From assembly GCA_016721765.1 (NCBI GenBank), contig JADKHO010000003.1, positions 115,001 to 179,000 of the forward strand: 64,000 nucleotides of DNA, read 5' to 3'. This document shows positions 9,064 to 17,715 of the stretch, one piece after another. This DNA is from Bacteroidota bacterium (GTDB taxonomy: Bacteria > Bacteroidota > Bacteroidia > UBA4408). The position numbers and the translations under genes are program-made. The number at the start of each line of letters is the position of its first letter. The first letter of the stretch is position 1. The notes under the pieces were generated by a model that made no database searches, was not told where the DNA came from, and was given only the letters and a program-made list of their open reading frames with translations.

Positions 9064-10353
9064 ATGAGTTTTATATCGCATATACAAGCACGTCAAATAC
9101 TTGATTCGAGAGGCAATCCGACTATAGAGGTGGATGTTATTACCGATTCTGGAGCCTTAGGTAGAGCAGCTGTCCCATCAGGCGCTTCAACAGGAACGCA
9201 TGAAGCGGTGGAGTTGAGAGACGGTGATAAAAAGGCTTATCTTGGAAAAGGTGTGCTAACTGCAGTAAATAATGTGAATACCAAAATTCGCGAGGCATTA
9301 ATCGGAGAATCGGTATTTGAACAGAACTTGGTTGATCAGGCAATGATTGACTTGGATGGCACTGAAAACAAAGGAAACTTAGGGGCTAACGCAATTTTAG
9401 GTGTATCATTAGCTCTGGCAAAAGCTGCTGCTATAGAAAGCAACCAACCCTTGTTTCGCTACGTAGGTGGCGTAAATGCCAATACTTTGCCCATACCCAT
9501 GATGAACATTATTAATGGGGGTTCTCATGCTGATAATAGCATAGATTTTCAGGAATTTATGATTATGCCGGTAGGAGCGGAGAATTTCACGAATGCTATC
9601 CGAATGGGTACTGAAGTTTTTCATCACCTTAAAAATGTATTGAAAGCAAAGGGATACAGCACAAATGTTGGGGATGAGGGAGGTTTTGCACCCAATTTGA
9701 AATCGAATGAAGAAGCGATTCAAGTGGTGATGCAAGCGATTGAAAAGGCAGGATATAAACCCGGTGAAGATATTTTTATTGCGATGGATGCGGCATCTAG
9801 CGAGTTTTATTTGGCGGATGAAAAGGTATATCACTTTAAAAAATCAAGTGGTGATAAACTTTCTTCTTCGCAAATGGTTTCCTTTTGGGAAGATTGGACA
9901 AAAAAATATCCATTGATTTCAATTGAAGATGGCTTAGCAGAAGACGATTGGGATGGATGGAAAAAGCAAACCGAAGTATTGGGTGATAAAGTACAATTGG
10001 TAGGTGACGATTTATTTGTAACCAACGTAAATCGCTTGAAGCAAGGAATTGACAATGGTATTGCAAACTCCATCCTTGTAAAAGTAAACCAAATTGGTTC
10101 CTTAACGGAGACGATTAACGCGGTAAGTATGGCGAATAATGCATCTTACACTGCAGTTATGAGTCACCGCAGTGGAGAAACGGAGGATTCAACTATTGCA
10201 GATTTAGCGGTGGCATTGAATACCGGTCAAATTAAGACTGGTTCAGCCTCACGTTCCGACAGGATTGCGAAATACAATCAGTTGTTGCGTATTGAAGAAA
10301 TGTTGGGAAGCAGTGCCCGCTATTTGGGCAAGAGTTTTAAATACGCACGATAA
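9064..10353 (+). CDS. eno: enolase (phosphopyruvate hydratase)
   Basis: Converts 2-phosphoglycerate to phosphoenolpyruvate in glycolysis and gluconeogenesis in the cytoplasm. The 429 residues match the family. Visible motifs are DSRGNPTIEVD near the N-terminus, VPSGASTG, the catalytic acid/base Glu205 in GDEGGFAPN, the magnesium ligands in AMDAAS, SIEDGL and VGDDLFVTN, the catalytic Lys340 in KVNQIGSLTET, and SHRSGETEDSTIADLAVAL. The ATG at 9064 gives the canonical start MSFISHIQARQIL. A longer in-frame extension to 9004 is hydrophobic and unlike the family. gltA follows after 77 bases and may be co-transcribed. Confidence 0.98.
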   Translation: MSFISHIQARQILDSRGNPTIEVDVITDSGALGRAAVPSGASTGTHEAVELRDGDKKAYLGKGVLTAVNNVNTKIREALIGESVFEQNLVDQAMIDLDGTENKGNLGANAILGVSLALAKAAAIESNQPLFRYVGGVNANTLPIPMMNIINGGSHADNSIDFQEFMIMPVGAENFTNAIRMGTEVFHHLKNVLKAKGYSTNVGDEGGFAPNLKSNEEAIQVVMQAIEKAGYKPGEDIFIAMDAASSEFYLADEKVYHFKKSSGDKLSSSQMVSFWEDWTKKYPLISIEDGLAEDDWDGWKKQTEVLGDKVQLVGDDLFVTNVNRLKQGIDNGIANSILVKVNQIGSLTETINAVSMANNASYTAVMSHRSGETEDSTIADLAVALNTGQIKTGSASRSDRIAKYNQLLRIEEMLGSSARYLGKSFKYAR

Positions 10354-10430
10354 TTTTAAAAGAATACAGTAAGTAAAAGTCAGTAAGCAATTCAAATAAA
10401 AATAACTAAAAATAATAGGAGGAGTCAGCG

Positions 10431-11747
10431 ATGGCAGCAATGAAAGACACATTAAAGGAAAAGTTTGCAGCGAAATATCCGGCAGTAGCCGCCGAAGTAA
10501 AGACTTTGGTGAAGGAGCATGGAAGTTTTGTATTAGGAAACTACACGGTAGAGCAAGTGTATCAGGGAATGAAAGGCATGTTGGGGATGATAACTGAAAC
10601 CTCAAAGCTGGATTCGGAAATTGGTATTAAGTTTAGAGGATATTCCATTCCTGAGTTGCATGAAAAGTTGCCAAAAGCTCCAGGAGGTACAGAGCCGCTT
10701 CCGGAAGGAATTTTTTACTTGATGTTATTGGGTGAATTGCCAACCGTGCAAGATGTAGTGGAGTTGGGTAATAACTGGGCGCGCAGAAGTAATGTTCCGA
10801 AACATGTGTTCGATATTATTGATAGCATGCCTGCGAATGCGCATCCAATGACGCAATTTAGTGCAGCGATAATTGCCTTGCAAACCGAATCCTTGTTTTA
10901 TTCGGCTTACCGAAAAGGTATAAACAAAAAAGATTATTGGGATTACATGTATGAGGATTCGATGAATTTGATTTCACGTTTGCCTCGTATTGCCGCATAC
11001 ATATACCGCAGAACCTATCATAATGGGGTGCACATTGAGCCGGATCATAATTTAGATTGGGCTGCAAATTTTGCGCACATGTTAGGCTTTGAACAGTTTG
11101 ATATGAAGCGTTTGATGCGCTTGTATTTAACCATACATGTGGATCATGAAGGAGGTAACGTATCGGCGCATGCTACCCACTTAGTTGGATCGGCATTGAG
11201 TGATGCATATTATTCATTTGCTTCGGGAATGAACGGATTGGCGGGGCCTTTGCATGGTTTGGCAAATCAGGAAGTGGTAATTTGGTTGCAAAAATTACGT
11301 GCTGATATTGGCGGAACCTTCCCAACTAAACAGCAAATTGCAGATTATATAAAGCAAACATTAGCCGAAGGAAAAGTTGTTCCGGGTTATGGACATGCCG
11401 TATTGCGCAAGACAGATCCACGTTTTACTGCTCAGCAAGAGTTTTACCGCACCTACATAAAAAGTGATGAATTGTGCGAAATTGTACAAATGGTGTATGA
11501 GGTAGCACCTCCGATATTGGAATCGACCGGAAAGATAAAAAATCCTTGGCCTAATGTGGATGCGCATTCGGGAGCATTGTTGTTGCACTATGGATTAAAG
11601 GAGTATGAGTTTTATACTGTAATATTTGGTGTATCCAGAGCATTAGGTGTGCTGGCTTCCTTAATTTGGGACAGGGCATTAGGACATCCGCTGGAGCGAC
11701 CAAGTTCCGACACTACCGAAGGAATTAAGAAAAAAGTAGGTTTATAA
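10431..11747 (+). CDS. gltA: citrate synthase, mitochondrial/eukaryotic-type
   Basis: Condenses oxaloacetate and acetyl-CoA to citrate, the entry step of the TCA cycle. The catalytic triad is clear: His275 in PLHGLANQEV, His322 in PGYGHAVLRKTDPRF, and Asp377 in NVDAHSGALLLHYG. These positions are almost the same as in the mitochondrial enzyme, and GVSRALGVLASLIWDRALG is also mitochondrial-like. The protein is therefore of the eukaryotic-type group known from Bacteroidota, not the hexameric E. coli type. The start is supported by a strong AGGAGG-like site (about 10418-10423), which is rare in this phylum. A terminator follows at 11751. Confidence 0.95.
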   Translation: MAAMKDTLKEKFAAKYPAVAAEVKTLVKEHGSFVLGNYTVEQVYQGMKGMLGMITETSKLDSEIGIKFRGYSIPELHEKLPKAPGGTEPLPEGIFYLMLLGELPTVQDVVELGNNWARRSNVPKHVFDIIDSMPANAHPMTQFSAAIIALQTESLFYSAYRKGINKKDYWDYMYEDSMNLISRLPRIAAYIYRRTYHNGVHIEPDHNLDWAANFAHMLGFEQFDMKRLMRLYLTIHVDHEGGNVSAHATHLVGSALSDAYYSFASGMNGLAGPLHGLANQEVVIWLQKLRADIGGTFPTKQQIADYIKQTLAEGKVVPGYGHAVLRKTDPRFTAQQEFYRTYIKSDELCEIVQMVYEVAPPILESTGKIKNPWPNVDAHSGALLLHYGLKEYEFYTVIFGVSRALGVLASLIWDRALGHPLERPSSDTTEGIKKKVGL

Positions 11748-11750
11748 TTT

Positions 11751-11783
11751 AAAAGCCTCTCATATTTTGAGAGGTTTTTTTCT
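11751..11783 (+). terminator. terminator of gltA
   Basis: CCTCTCA (11756-11762) pairs with TGAGAGG (11768-11774) across a 5-base loop. Flanking A and T runs extend the stem, and a run of seven T's follows. It begins just after the gltA stop. Confidence 0.85.
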
Positions 11784-11853
11784 TTCTGCATTGTCCTCTG
11801 CAGGCATTGTTAATCCTTCATTTTAATTTATTTTAATTTATTTTCATCTTACC

Positions 11854-13062
11854 ATGACTACACCCTCTAATCAAACTTTGCTTGCCCTTGCGGAACAATT
11901 TGGCTCGCCGCTTTATGTATATCAAACCGAAAAAATAACTGCGCAGTATCAAAAGCTCACATCCGCATTTAGCGGGCACAAGACGCGCTTTTTTTATGCC
12001 TGTAAAGCACTTACCAATATTAATATTTTAAAACATTTATTACATCTAGGTGCCTCTTTGGATTGTGTAAGTATTCATGAAGTGAAACTTGGATTGCTTG
12101 CCGGTTTTACACCGGAAAATATTTTATTTACGCCCAATTGTGTTGATTTTACAGAGCTGGTGGAAGCAAAGGACTTGGGTGTGAATATTAATATCGATAA
12201 TATTTCATTGCTCGAGCAGTTTGGAAATCAGTTTGGAGGGTCTTATCCTGTTTGCATTCGCATTAACCCACACATTGAAGCGGGTGGCAATTATAAAATT
12301 TCGACCGGGCATATTGATAGCAAATTTGGAATTTCGATACATCAGCTGCGCCATATTGAACGTGTGGTGAAAACTACAAAGCTGAATGTTCAAGGTTTGC
12401 ACATGCATACCGGAAGCGAGATAAAGGATATTGAAATTTTTCTTAGAGGATTTGAAGTATTGCTGGATATCGCTCGGCATTTTGACAATTTAAAATTTAT
12501 TGATTTAGGAAGCGGGTTTAAGGTGCCTTATAAAAAAGAGGATAAGGAAACGGATGTGGTAACACTGGGCCAAAAGTTGAATGAAGTGGTAAAGCAGTTT
12601 GAAGAAGAAACAAAAACACCTATAGAAATTTGGTTTGAACCGGGTAAATTTTTGGTGAGTGAATGTGGCTATTTTTTAGTTCGTGCGAATGTCATTAAGC
12701 AAACCACCGCTACTGTTTTTATTGGGGTGAATTCAGGCTTTAATCATTTGATACGCCCCATGTTTTATGATGCATACCATACGATTAGTAATTTATCGAA
12801 CCCCGAAGGCGCAGAGCGCATCTACACGGTGGTGGGCAATATTTGTGAGACCGATACATTTGCCTGGGATAGAGTGTTAAATGAAGTGAGAGAAGGCGAC
12901 ATACTTTGTTTTCAGAATGCCGGCGCTTATGGTTTTGAGATGAGTAGTAATTTTAACTCGCGTTTAAAACCTGCAGAAGTAATGCTGGTAAATGGCCAAG
13001 CAAAGCTTATCCGTGAGCGGGATTCATTTGAGGATTTGTTGCGGAAGCAGGTTGTAGTTTAA
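11854..13062 (+). CDS. lysA: diaminopimelate decarboxylase
   Basis: A PLP-dependent fold type III decarboxylase catalysing the last step of lysine synthesis from meso-diaminopimelate. The PLP lysine is Lys51 in FFYACKALTN. HMHTGSEI and the phosphate-binding glycines of DLGSGFKVPY follow. IWFEPGKFLVSECG and the active-site Cys331 in VGNICETDTFA belong to the C-terminal beta-barrel, as does FQNAGAYGFEMSSNFNSR. The 402 residues match LysA. An ornithine or arginine decarboxylase is less likely because the substrate-side motifs are those of LysA. It is a single gene between the gltA terminator and recA. Confidence 0.93.
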   Translation: MTTPSNQTLLALAEQFGSPLYVYQTEKITAQYQKLTSAFSGHKTRFFYACKALTNINILKHLLHLGASLDCVSIHEVKLGLLAGFTPENILFTPNCVDFTELVEAKDLGVNINIDNISLLEQFGNQFGGSYPVCIRINPHIEAGGNYKISTGHIDSKFGISIHQLRHIERVVKTTKLNVQGLHMHTGSEIKDIEIFLRGFEVLLDIARHFDNLKFIDLGSGFKVPYKKEDKETDVVTLGQKLNEVVKQFEEETKTPIEIWFEPGKFLVSECGYFLVRANVIKQTTATVFIGVNSGFNHLIRPMFYDAYHTISNLSNPEGAERIYTVVGNICETDTFAWDRVLNEVREGDILCFQNAGAYGFEMSSNFNSRLKPAEVMLVNGQAKLIRERDSFEDLLRKQVVV

Positions 13063-13107
13063 GGTCAAGAATCGAAATAGAATTTTAAATTTTAGAAAAA
13101 TTTTGTG

Positions 13108-13142
13108 GCGTCATACTTTGACGCAATACCACTTTATCTTTG
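13108..13142 (+). promoter_or_regulatory. palindrome plus -7 element upstream of recA
   Basis: A perfect inverted repeat, GCGTCA-TACTT-TGACGC (13108-13124), lies 10 bases before TATCTTTG (13135-13142), an exact match to the Bacteroidota -7 element. The palindrome sits where RNA polymerase would contact the -33 region, so it could be a repressor operator. TTG at 13118-13120 is only 14 bases from the -7 element, shorter than usual. The leader to the recA ATG would be about 100 bases. Confidence 0.45.
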
Positions 13143-13251
13143 CATCATCAAATAGGATGATATTATTAACAAGCTCCTAAAAATGATTGTAAAATCCTGA
13201 AAGATTTTGCTTCTTTGTAAGAGCTAATTAAACACGTAAAAAACACAAACA

Positions 13252-14292
13252 ATGAGCAAAGAAACCAAAGAGTTGAAGGAGCCTAAAAACGCAGCGCAGG
13301 AGATCAACAAAGAAAAAATGAAAGCGCTTCAACTTACCATGGATAAGTTGGAAAAAACTTACGGCAAGGGTGCCATTATGAAAATGGGCGATTCAGCCAT
13401 CGAAGCTATTGAGGTAATAAAAACCGGTTCTATCGGATTGGATATTGCTCTTGGTATTGGCGGATTTCCAAAAGGGAGGGTGATGGAAATATATGGCCCG
13501 GAATCTTCCGGAAAAACAACTATTGCCTTGCATGCTATCGCAGAGTGTCAGAAAGCAGGAGGTATTGCGGCGTTTATTGATGCGGAGCATGCCTTTGATC
13601 GTTTTTATGCACAAAAGCTTGGTGTGGATACGGAGAACTTATTAATCTCACAACCGGATAACGGAGAGCAAGCATTGGAAATTACCGAAAATTTAATTCG
13701 TTCGGGAGCCATTGATATTATTGTGATTGACTCGGTTGCGGCTTTGACTCCCAAAAGCGAGATTGAAGGGGAGATGGGCGATTCGAAAATGGGATTACAG
13801 GCTCGTTTAATGAGTCAGGCGTTGCGTAAACTCACCGGAACCATTAATAAAACGGGATGTTGCTGCGTCTTTATCAATCAATTGCGTGAAAAAATCGGAG
13901 TAATGTTCGGCAACCCGGAAACTACTACCGGTGGAAATGCATTGAAGTTTTATGCTTCCATTCGTTTGGATATCCGCAGAATCGGGCAATTGAAGGATGC
14001 TGATACCGTGAACGGAAATCGTGTTCGGGTGAAAGTGATTAAAAACAAATTAGCGCCTCCTTTCCGCTTAGCTGAATTCGACATCATGTATGGTGAAGGG
14101 ATTTCGAAAGTGGGTGAAATTGTGGATTTGGGTGTGGAACACAACATTATTAAAAAGAGCGGTTCTTGGTTTAGCTATGGCGATACAAAATTAGGTCAAG
14201 GTCGCGATGGTGTGAAACAGTTAATGCAAGACAATCCTGAATTGGCGGATGAATTGGAAGATAAAATTAAACAAGCTCTTGTAAAAGAATAA
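13252..14292 (+). CDS. recA: recombinase RecA
   Basis: The ATP-dependent strand-exchange protein of homologous recombination and DNA repair. Walker A is GPESSGKTT (residues 82-90). Walker B-like IDIIVIDSVAAL, the L1/L2 region (SEIEGEMGDSKMGLQARLMSQALRKL and beyond) and INQLREKIGVMFGNPETTTGGNALKFY are all intact. The 346-residue length is normal. A lysine-rich N-terminal extension of about 20 residues (KETKELKEPKNAAQE) precedes the core, as in many Bacteroidota. It has its own terminator and a putative operator upstream. Confidence 0.97.
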   Translation: MSKETKELKEPKNAAQEINKEKMKALQLTMDKLEKTYGKGAIMKMGDSAIEAIEVIKTGSIGLDIALGIGGFPKGRVMEIYGPESSGKTTIALHAIAECQKAGGIAAFIDAEHAFDRFYAQKLGVDTENLLISQPDNGEQALEITENLIRSGAIDIIVIDSVAALTPKSEIEGEMGDSKMGLQARLMSQALRKLTGTINKTGCCCVFINQLREKIGVMFGNPETTTGGNALKFYASIRLDIRRIGQLKDADTVNGNRVRVKVIKNKLAPPFRLAEFDIMYGEGISKVGEIVDLGVEHNIIKKSGSWFSYGDTKLGQGRDGVKQLMQDNPELADELEDKIKQALVKE

Positions 14293-14312
14293 ACTTACGA
14301 GTAAACCAAAAT

Positions 14313-14358
14313 AAGAGAATGCAGGCAGCTTTAGCTATCTTGCATTCTCTTTGTTTTT
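14313..14358 (+). terminator. terminator of recA
   Basis: A perfect 11-bp stem, AAGAGAATGCA (14313-14323) with TGCATTCTCTT (14341-14351), is followed by TGTTTTTT. The 17-base loop contains a small AGCTTTAGCT repeat. It starts 20 bases after the recA stop. Confidence 0.85.
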
Positions 14359-14371
14359 TAGTTGAACTATT

Positions 14372-15385
14372 ATGAAATTTAAAATGATGAAATGCGCTTG
14401 GCTTGGAATGCTTATAATTTTACTTGGCGCGTGTAAGCCGGCATCCGACAGCAAGCAAGTTGCAGTTACCAATTCAGCACCGAATAAGCTGGATACCTTA
14501 AACCAATTAATTGCAGCCGCACCGGATAATGCCATAAATTATAATACCCGTGCGAATTATTATTTTGAGCAAAAGGATTTAAGTTTGGCTTCCAAGGATA
14601 TTTTGAAGGCAATAACCTTGGATTCGAGCAATTCGGATTTTTATGTTACCCTTTCGGATATTTTTTTTGCAAGTGGAAAATCAGCACAATCGAAGCGTTC
14701 GCTCGAGAAAAGCCTTTTGTTGAAACCCGATAATAAGGAGGCTTTGATGCGCATGGCTGAATTGTATTTGTATGTGAAAGACAATCGAAAATCCATTGAG
14801 TATTTAGATAAGGTTTTAAAATTGGATATCAATACGCCCAAAGCCTATTTCATAAAGGGAATGGATTTTAAAGAACTGGGAGATACTACTAAGGCCATTT
14901 CGAGTTTTCAAACCACCATTGAACAGGATCCTCAGTATTACAATGCCTATATTCAATTGGGACTTTTGTTTGAAGCGAGGCATAATCCATTAGCTTTGGA
15001 TTATTATAAAAATGCATTGAAGCTCGATCCTAAAAGCATTGAAGCAAGGTACAACATGGGTATGTTTTATCAGGAAAATAATCAGTTGAACCGAGCCATT
15101 GAAACCTATACAGAACTTCTAAAAATGGATCCACAAAATAAATATGCAAATTACAACTTGGGATATATTCACTACGAATATTTAAAAATTTTTAGAGTAG
15201 CTGCAAAGCATTTTTCTGACGCTATTAATTGTGATAGCACTTATGTAGAAGCTGTATATATGCGTGGATTGAGTTTTGAGGCTATGGGAGATATTCAAGC
15301 AGCTGCAAAGGATTATAATCGTGCATTGTTGCTAGCGCCCGGCTATGAATTGCCGATGTTGGGATTGAAGCGCTTGAGTAAATAA
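14372..15385 (+). CDS. tetratricopeptide-repeat lipoprotein
   Basis: A 337-residue protein with a lipoprotein signal (LLGAC, Cys21). About eight TPR-like helical pairs follow from about residue 45 to the end, for example AINYNTRANYYFEQKDLSLAS, PKAYFIKGMDFKELGDTTKA, YYNAYIQLGLLFEARHN, IEARYNMGMFYQENNQLNRA and VEAVYMRGLSFEAMGDIQAA. TPR arrays mediate protein contacts. The lipid anchor puts this one in the periplasm or outer membrane, where it could scaffold an envelope complex. No catalytic domain is visible. It has no clear operon partner because a terminator lies immediately upstream and the next gene is unrelated. Confidence 0.85.
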   Translation: MKFKMMKCAWLGMLIILLGACKPASDSKQVAVTNSAPNKLDTLNQLIAAAPDNAINYNTRANYYFEQKDLSLASKDILKAITLDSSNSDFYVTLSDIFFASGKSAQSKRSLEKSLLLKPDNKEALMRMAELYLYVKDNRKSIEYLDKVLKLDINTPKAYFIKGMDFKELGDTTKAISSFQTTIEQDPQYYNAYIQLGLLFEARHNPLALDYYKNALKLDPKSIEARYNMGMFYQENNQLNRAIETYTELLKMDPQNKYANYNLGYIHYEYLKIFRVAAKHFSDAINCDSTYVEAVYMRGLSFEAMGDIQAAAKDYNRALLLAPGYELPMLGLKRLSK

Positions 15386-15469
15386 ATAAAAGGCACAAGT
15401 TGCAAACAGAAAGCGTTGATGGTAAAATGACAACACAAGGAAAATAGATCTAATTAAAGTTGATACAAA

Positions 15470-16084
15470 ATGAAAGTAGTTGTATTTGGAGGAACAGGAG
15501 ACGTTGGACAAATTGTTGTTCAAAAACTACTTAACAGTGGGCAAAGTGTTTGTATATTGACACGACAAAAAAAAGATGATCAAATTAACTTGATATATCA
15601 AGTTGGAAATGTGCTTGACAAAGACACTGTAGATAAACTTATTGACCAAGATGACAAAGTAGTTCTTTCATTAGGTTTCAACAATAGCAGTTTAGACACT
15701 ATGTCGAAAGGAACAGCAAATGTGATTTCAGCAATGAAAAAGAAAGGTACTAAGCGAATTATTTGTATGAGTGCACAAGGATCAGGTGATAGTTGGGAAT
15801 ATATGCCTAACGAATTCAAAGAAATGGTTTTGAGTAATGACATTTTGAATGCTTCATTTAAAGACCATACCATTCAAGAAGAATTTGTAAAACAATCAGA
15901 CCTCGATTGGACAATAGTAAGACCGACAGAAATTATTAATGAAAAGGAAAGTGGAACTTTTACAATCAACCGACCAACCGAAAGTTCAAGGTTTCAAATT
16001 AGTAATTCTGATGTGGCACAATTTATAGTTACTGAATTAATAGAAAACAATTACATAAAAAAAGTGGTAATGATTACCGATTGA
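15470..16084 (+). CDS. NAD(P)-binding NmrA/SDR-like oxidoreductase
   Basis: A 204-residue Rossmann protein. The N-terminus MKVVVFGGTGDVGQIVV carries the GGTGxxG dinucleotide loop. DKVVLSLGF, KRIICMSAQGSG and DWTIVRPTEI are typical of atypical SDR/NmrA-like reductases (flavin-reductase or sugar-epimerase-like). The active-site Tyr-x-x-x-Lys of classical SDRs is not evident. The substrate cannot be predicted. The gene lies in a short accessory patch with the arr gene, followed by an 8-bp inverted repeat (16103-16132), and may have arrived by transfer. Confidence 0.75.
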   Translation: MKVVVFGGTGDVGQIVVQKLLNSGQSVCILTRQKKDDQINLIYQVGNVLDKDTVDKLIDQDDKVVLSLGFNNSSLDTMSKGTANVISAMKKKGTKRIICMSAQGSGDSWEYMPNEFKEMVLSNDILNASFKDHTIQEEFVKQSDLDWTIVRPTEIINEKESGTFTINRPTESSRFQISNSDVAQFIVTELIENNYIKKVVMITD

Positions 16085-16102
16085 TGAAACAACTTACCGC
16101 TA

Positions 16103-16132
16103 ACATCAGTTTTGTAATAGGACTACTGATGT
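16103..16132. repeat. inverted repeat between the NmrA-like gene and arr
   Basis: ACATCAGT (16103-16110) and ACTGATGT (16125-16132) are perfect reverse complements around a 14-base loop, located 19 bases after a stop codon. No long T-run follows, so it is not a typical terminator. Position and shape recall recombination sites of gene cassettes, but the integron attC core sequences were not recognised. Confidence 0.4.
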
Positions 16133-16286
16133 GATTCTGTGAAACTTTTGTACAGGGTTTAAAATTAGGAATTCGATTGAAATTTGGTGCTTAAAAATCT
16201 GCCACATCGCCCAACCGCGCATCGCTTGCGATGATAATAAAACGACAATCGAATAAACACTTAAACTATCTCGAGTAATTTAAACG

Positions 16287-16733
16287 ATGGCGAAAAATAG
16301 TAACGAAAAGAAATCAAATGGTCAAAGCGCAACACCTTTTGCACAGACCTATTTTCACGGAACAAGGTTTGACTTTAAACTTGGTGAGTTTATTGAAGTG
16401 GGTTTCAATTCGAATTATGGACAGCGAAAAAATGCAAAGTATATTTTTCTGTCCGCGACATTAGACGCAGCTATTTGGGGTGCTGAACTTGCTTTTGGTA
16501 CAGCACGCGAAAGAATATATTTAGTTGAACCAACAGGACCAATCGAAGATGACCCTGACTTAACAGATAAAAAATTTCCAGGAAACCCAACAAAATCGTA
16601 TCGTTCAACCCAAGCATTTAAAATAGTTGGAGAAGTTACTAATTGGCAAGGACACCCACCTGAACAAGTTAAGGCAATGAAGGATGCATTAGAAAAACTT
16701 AAAGAACAAGGAATAAATTCGCTGAACGATTAA
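16287..16733 (+). CDS. arr: Arr-type NAD+:rifampin ADP-ribosyltransferase
   Basis: Inactivates rifamycins by ADP-ribosylation using NAD+. The family signature is almost complete: FHGTRFDFKLGEFIEVGFNS (His24), SNYGQRKNAKYIFLSATLDA (Tyr52), WGAELAFG, and RIYLVEPTGPIEDDPDLTDK with KFPGNPTKSYRS. The 148 residues are normal for Arr with a short extra N-terminus. Arr enzymes occur both on integrons and in environmental chromosomes. Here no integrase is seen. It is preceded by about 200 non-coding bases and an inverted repeat, and followed by a REP-like element. Whether it confers resistance in this host cannot be told from sequence. Confidence 0.92.
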   Translation: MAKNSNEKKSNGQSATPFAQTYFHGTRFDFKLGEFIEVGFNSNYGQRKNAKYIFLSATLDAAIWGAELAFGTARERIYLVEPTGPIEDDPDLTDKKFPGNPTKSYRSTQAFKIVGEVTNWQGHPPEQVKAMKDALEKLKEQGINSLND

Positions 16734-16839
16734 ATAAATAGTTTATAATAAAGGAGTTTGTTTTGCTGTATCGAATTGACATTACGAATCAAGAAACCGG
16801 ATATCCTTTTTTAATTTTTGATTTTCGTTTCTAATCGAG

Positions 16840-16886
16840 CTAGTCAAGTTGCAAACTTGCGCCAGCTATAAGGAGTAAAATCCTAG
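16840..16886 (-). repeat. REP-like two-hairpin element (copy 1), CTAG-bounded
   Basis: Read on the plus strand: CTAG, then hairpin CAAGTT-gca-AACTTG (16845-16859), linker CGCCAGCTATA, then AGGA-gtaaaa-TCCT (16871-16884), ending in CTAG. The same architecture is found at 55789, 56495 and (in the other orientation) 62872. Its right edge supplies the stop codon of the lipoprotein gene 16883-17575. Confidence 0.65.
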
Positions 16887-17575
16887 TTCATATCGGTAAA
16901 CATTTTATCCATCTCGTCCATTGAAATTATTTTATAATCGGGAGAGAGTTCAAAATGGCCGTCTTCGATTTCTTTTTTGATGACATTTTTGGCAGTCAAA
17001 ATCATTTCGATGCCGTATTTTTTGATGCGGAATTCCATCAACACACCTTTAATCGCATTAAAAGGTGAGCTCCAATTGGGGTTTTCAATATTAATGTCTT
17101 TGGTATAATACACATCGAAATCGGGAATGGTATCGGATTCAAAATTAACCCTTGCTTTAAAGCATTTGTAGCCGGCAATTTTTTTGGTTTCGTTACTAAA
17201 GGTGATAAAGCTTTTTGGTTCTTTTGCTAGCAATTTTTGAACACCAACCGTATCTAATATAACAGCAAACTTTTTACCCATTACGGAAAGTGTTTGCATC
17301 ACTTGCTTTTTATTTAAATTAGCAATAAGTGAAGTGCTCACAATGCCCATACTGATTTCTAAATCAACACTGGCTTCGTTGTTTTTGAAGTTGTATTTGA
17401 TAATCGCCGGCAACATACTGGTCATAAAATCGTCTTTATGTCCGGGAGGATAAGATACTTGGTATTCGATTGTACCTTCCGAAATTTTGCCTGTTGTAAA
17501 TGAATTACAGCCTAGGAGCATCACCAGCAGGGCAAGAATTGTTAAAATAGAAATGTATAGTATTCTGAACTTCAT
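16883..17575 (-). CDS. predicted lipoprotein, DUF4412/GLPGLI-like
   Basis: A 230-residue exported protein with the signal sequence MKFRILYISILTILALLVML and lipobox LLGC (Cys23). The body has a pattern seen in small Bacteroidota envelope proteins: a beta-rich N-terminal half (GTIEYQVSYPPG), a middle part ending KKIAGYKCFKARV, then PDFDVYYTKDI and a C-terminal VLMEFRIKKYGIEMILTAKNV. This resembles DUF4412- or GLPGLI-type families, but the match is from memory and not certain. Function unknown. The stop codon TAG lies inside a REP-like repeat. Confidence 0.65.
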   Translation of the reverse strand: MKFRILYISILTILALLVMLLGCNSFTTGKISEGTIEYQVSYPPGHKDDFMTSMLPAIIKYNFKNNEASVDLEISMGIVSTSLIANLNKKQVMQTLSVMGKKFAVILDTVGVQKLLAKEPKSFITFSNETKKIAGYKCFKARVNFESDTIPDFDVYYTKDINIENPNWSSPFNAIKGVLMEFRIKKYGIEMILTAKNVIKKEIEDGHFELSPDYKIISMDEMDKMFTDMN

Positions 17576-17715
17576 TGGGAATAAAAATTAGCCTACATTA
17601 TTTCAACCACACTTCTCATTCTAAATCAATTCAATACTAAGAAGAAAATCAAAAGGTTAATTTGTAGGTGCTACGAAAGTTTTAAACAGACCTTTTAACA
17701 ATCGAAAAAAGTAGA

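Noticed and set aside
16085..16286. Integron attC site
   Set aside because: An inverted repeat is present, but the conserved core-site sequences and an integrase were not seen. Kept only as a cassette-like suspicion.
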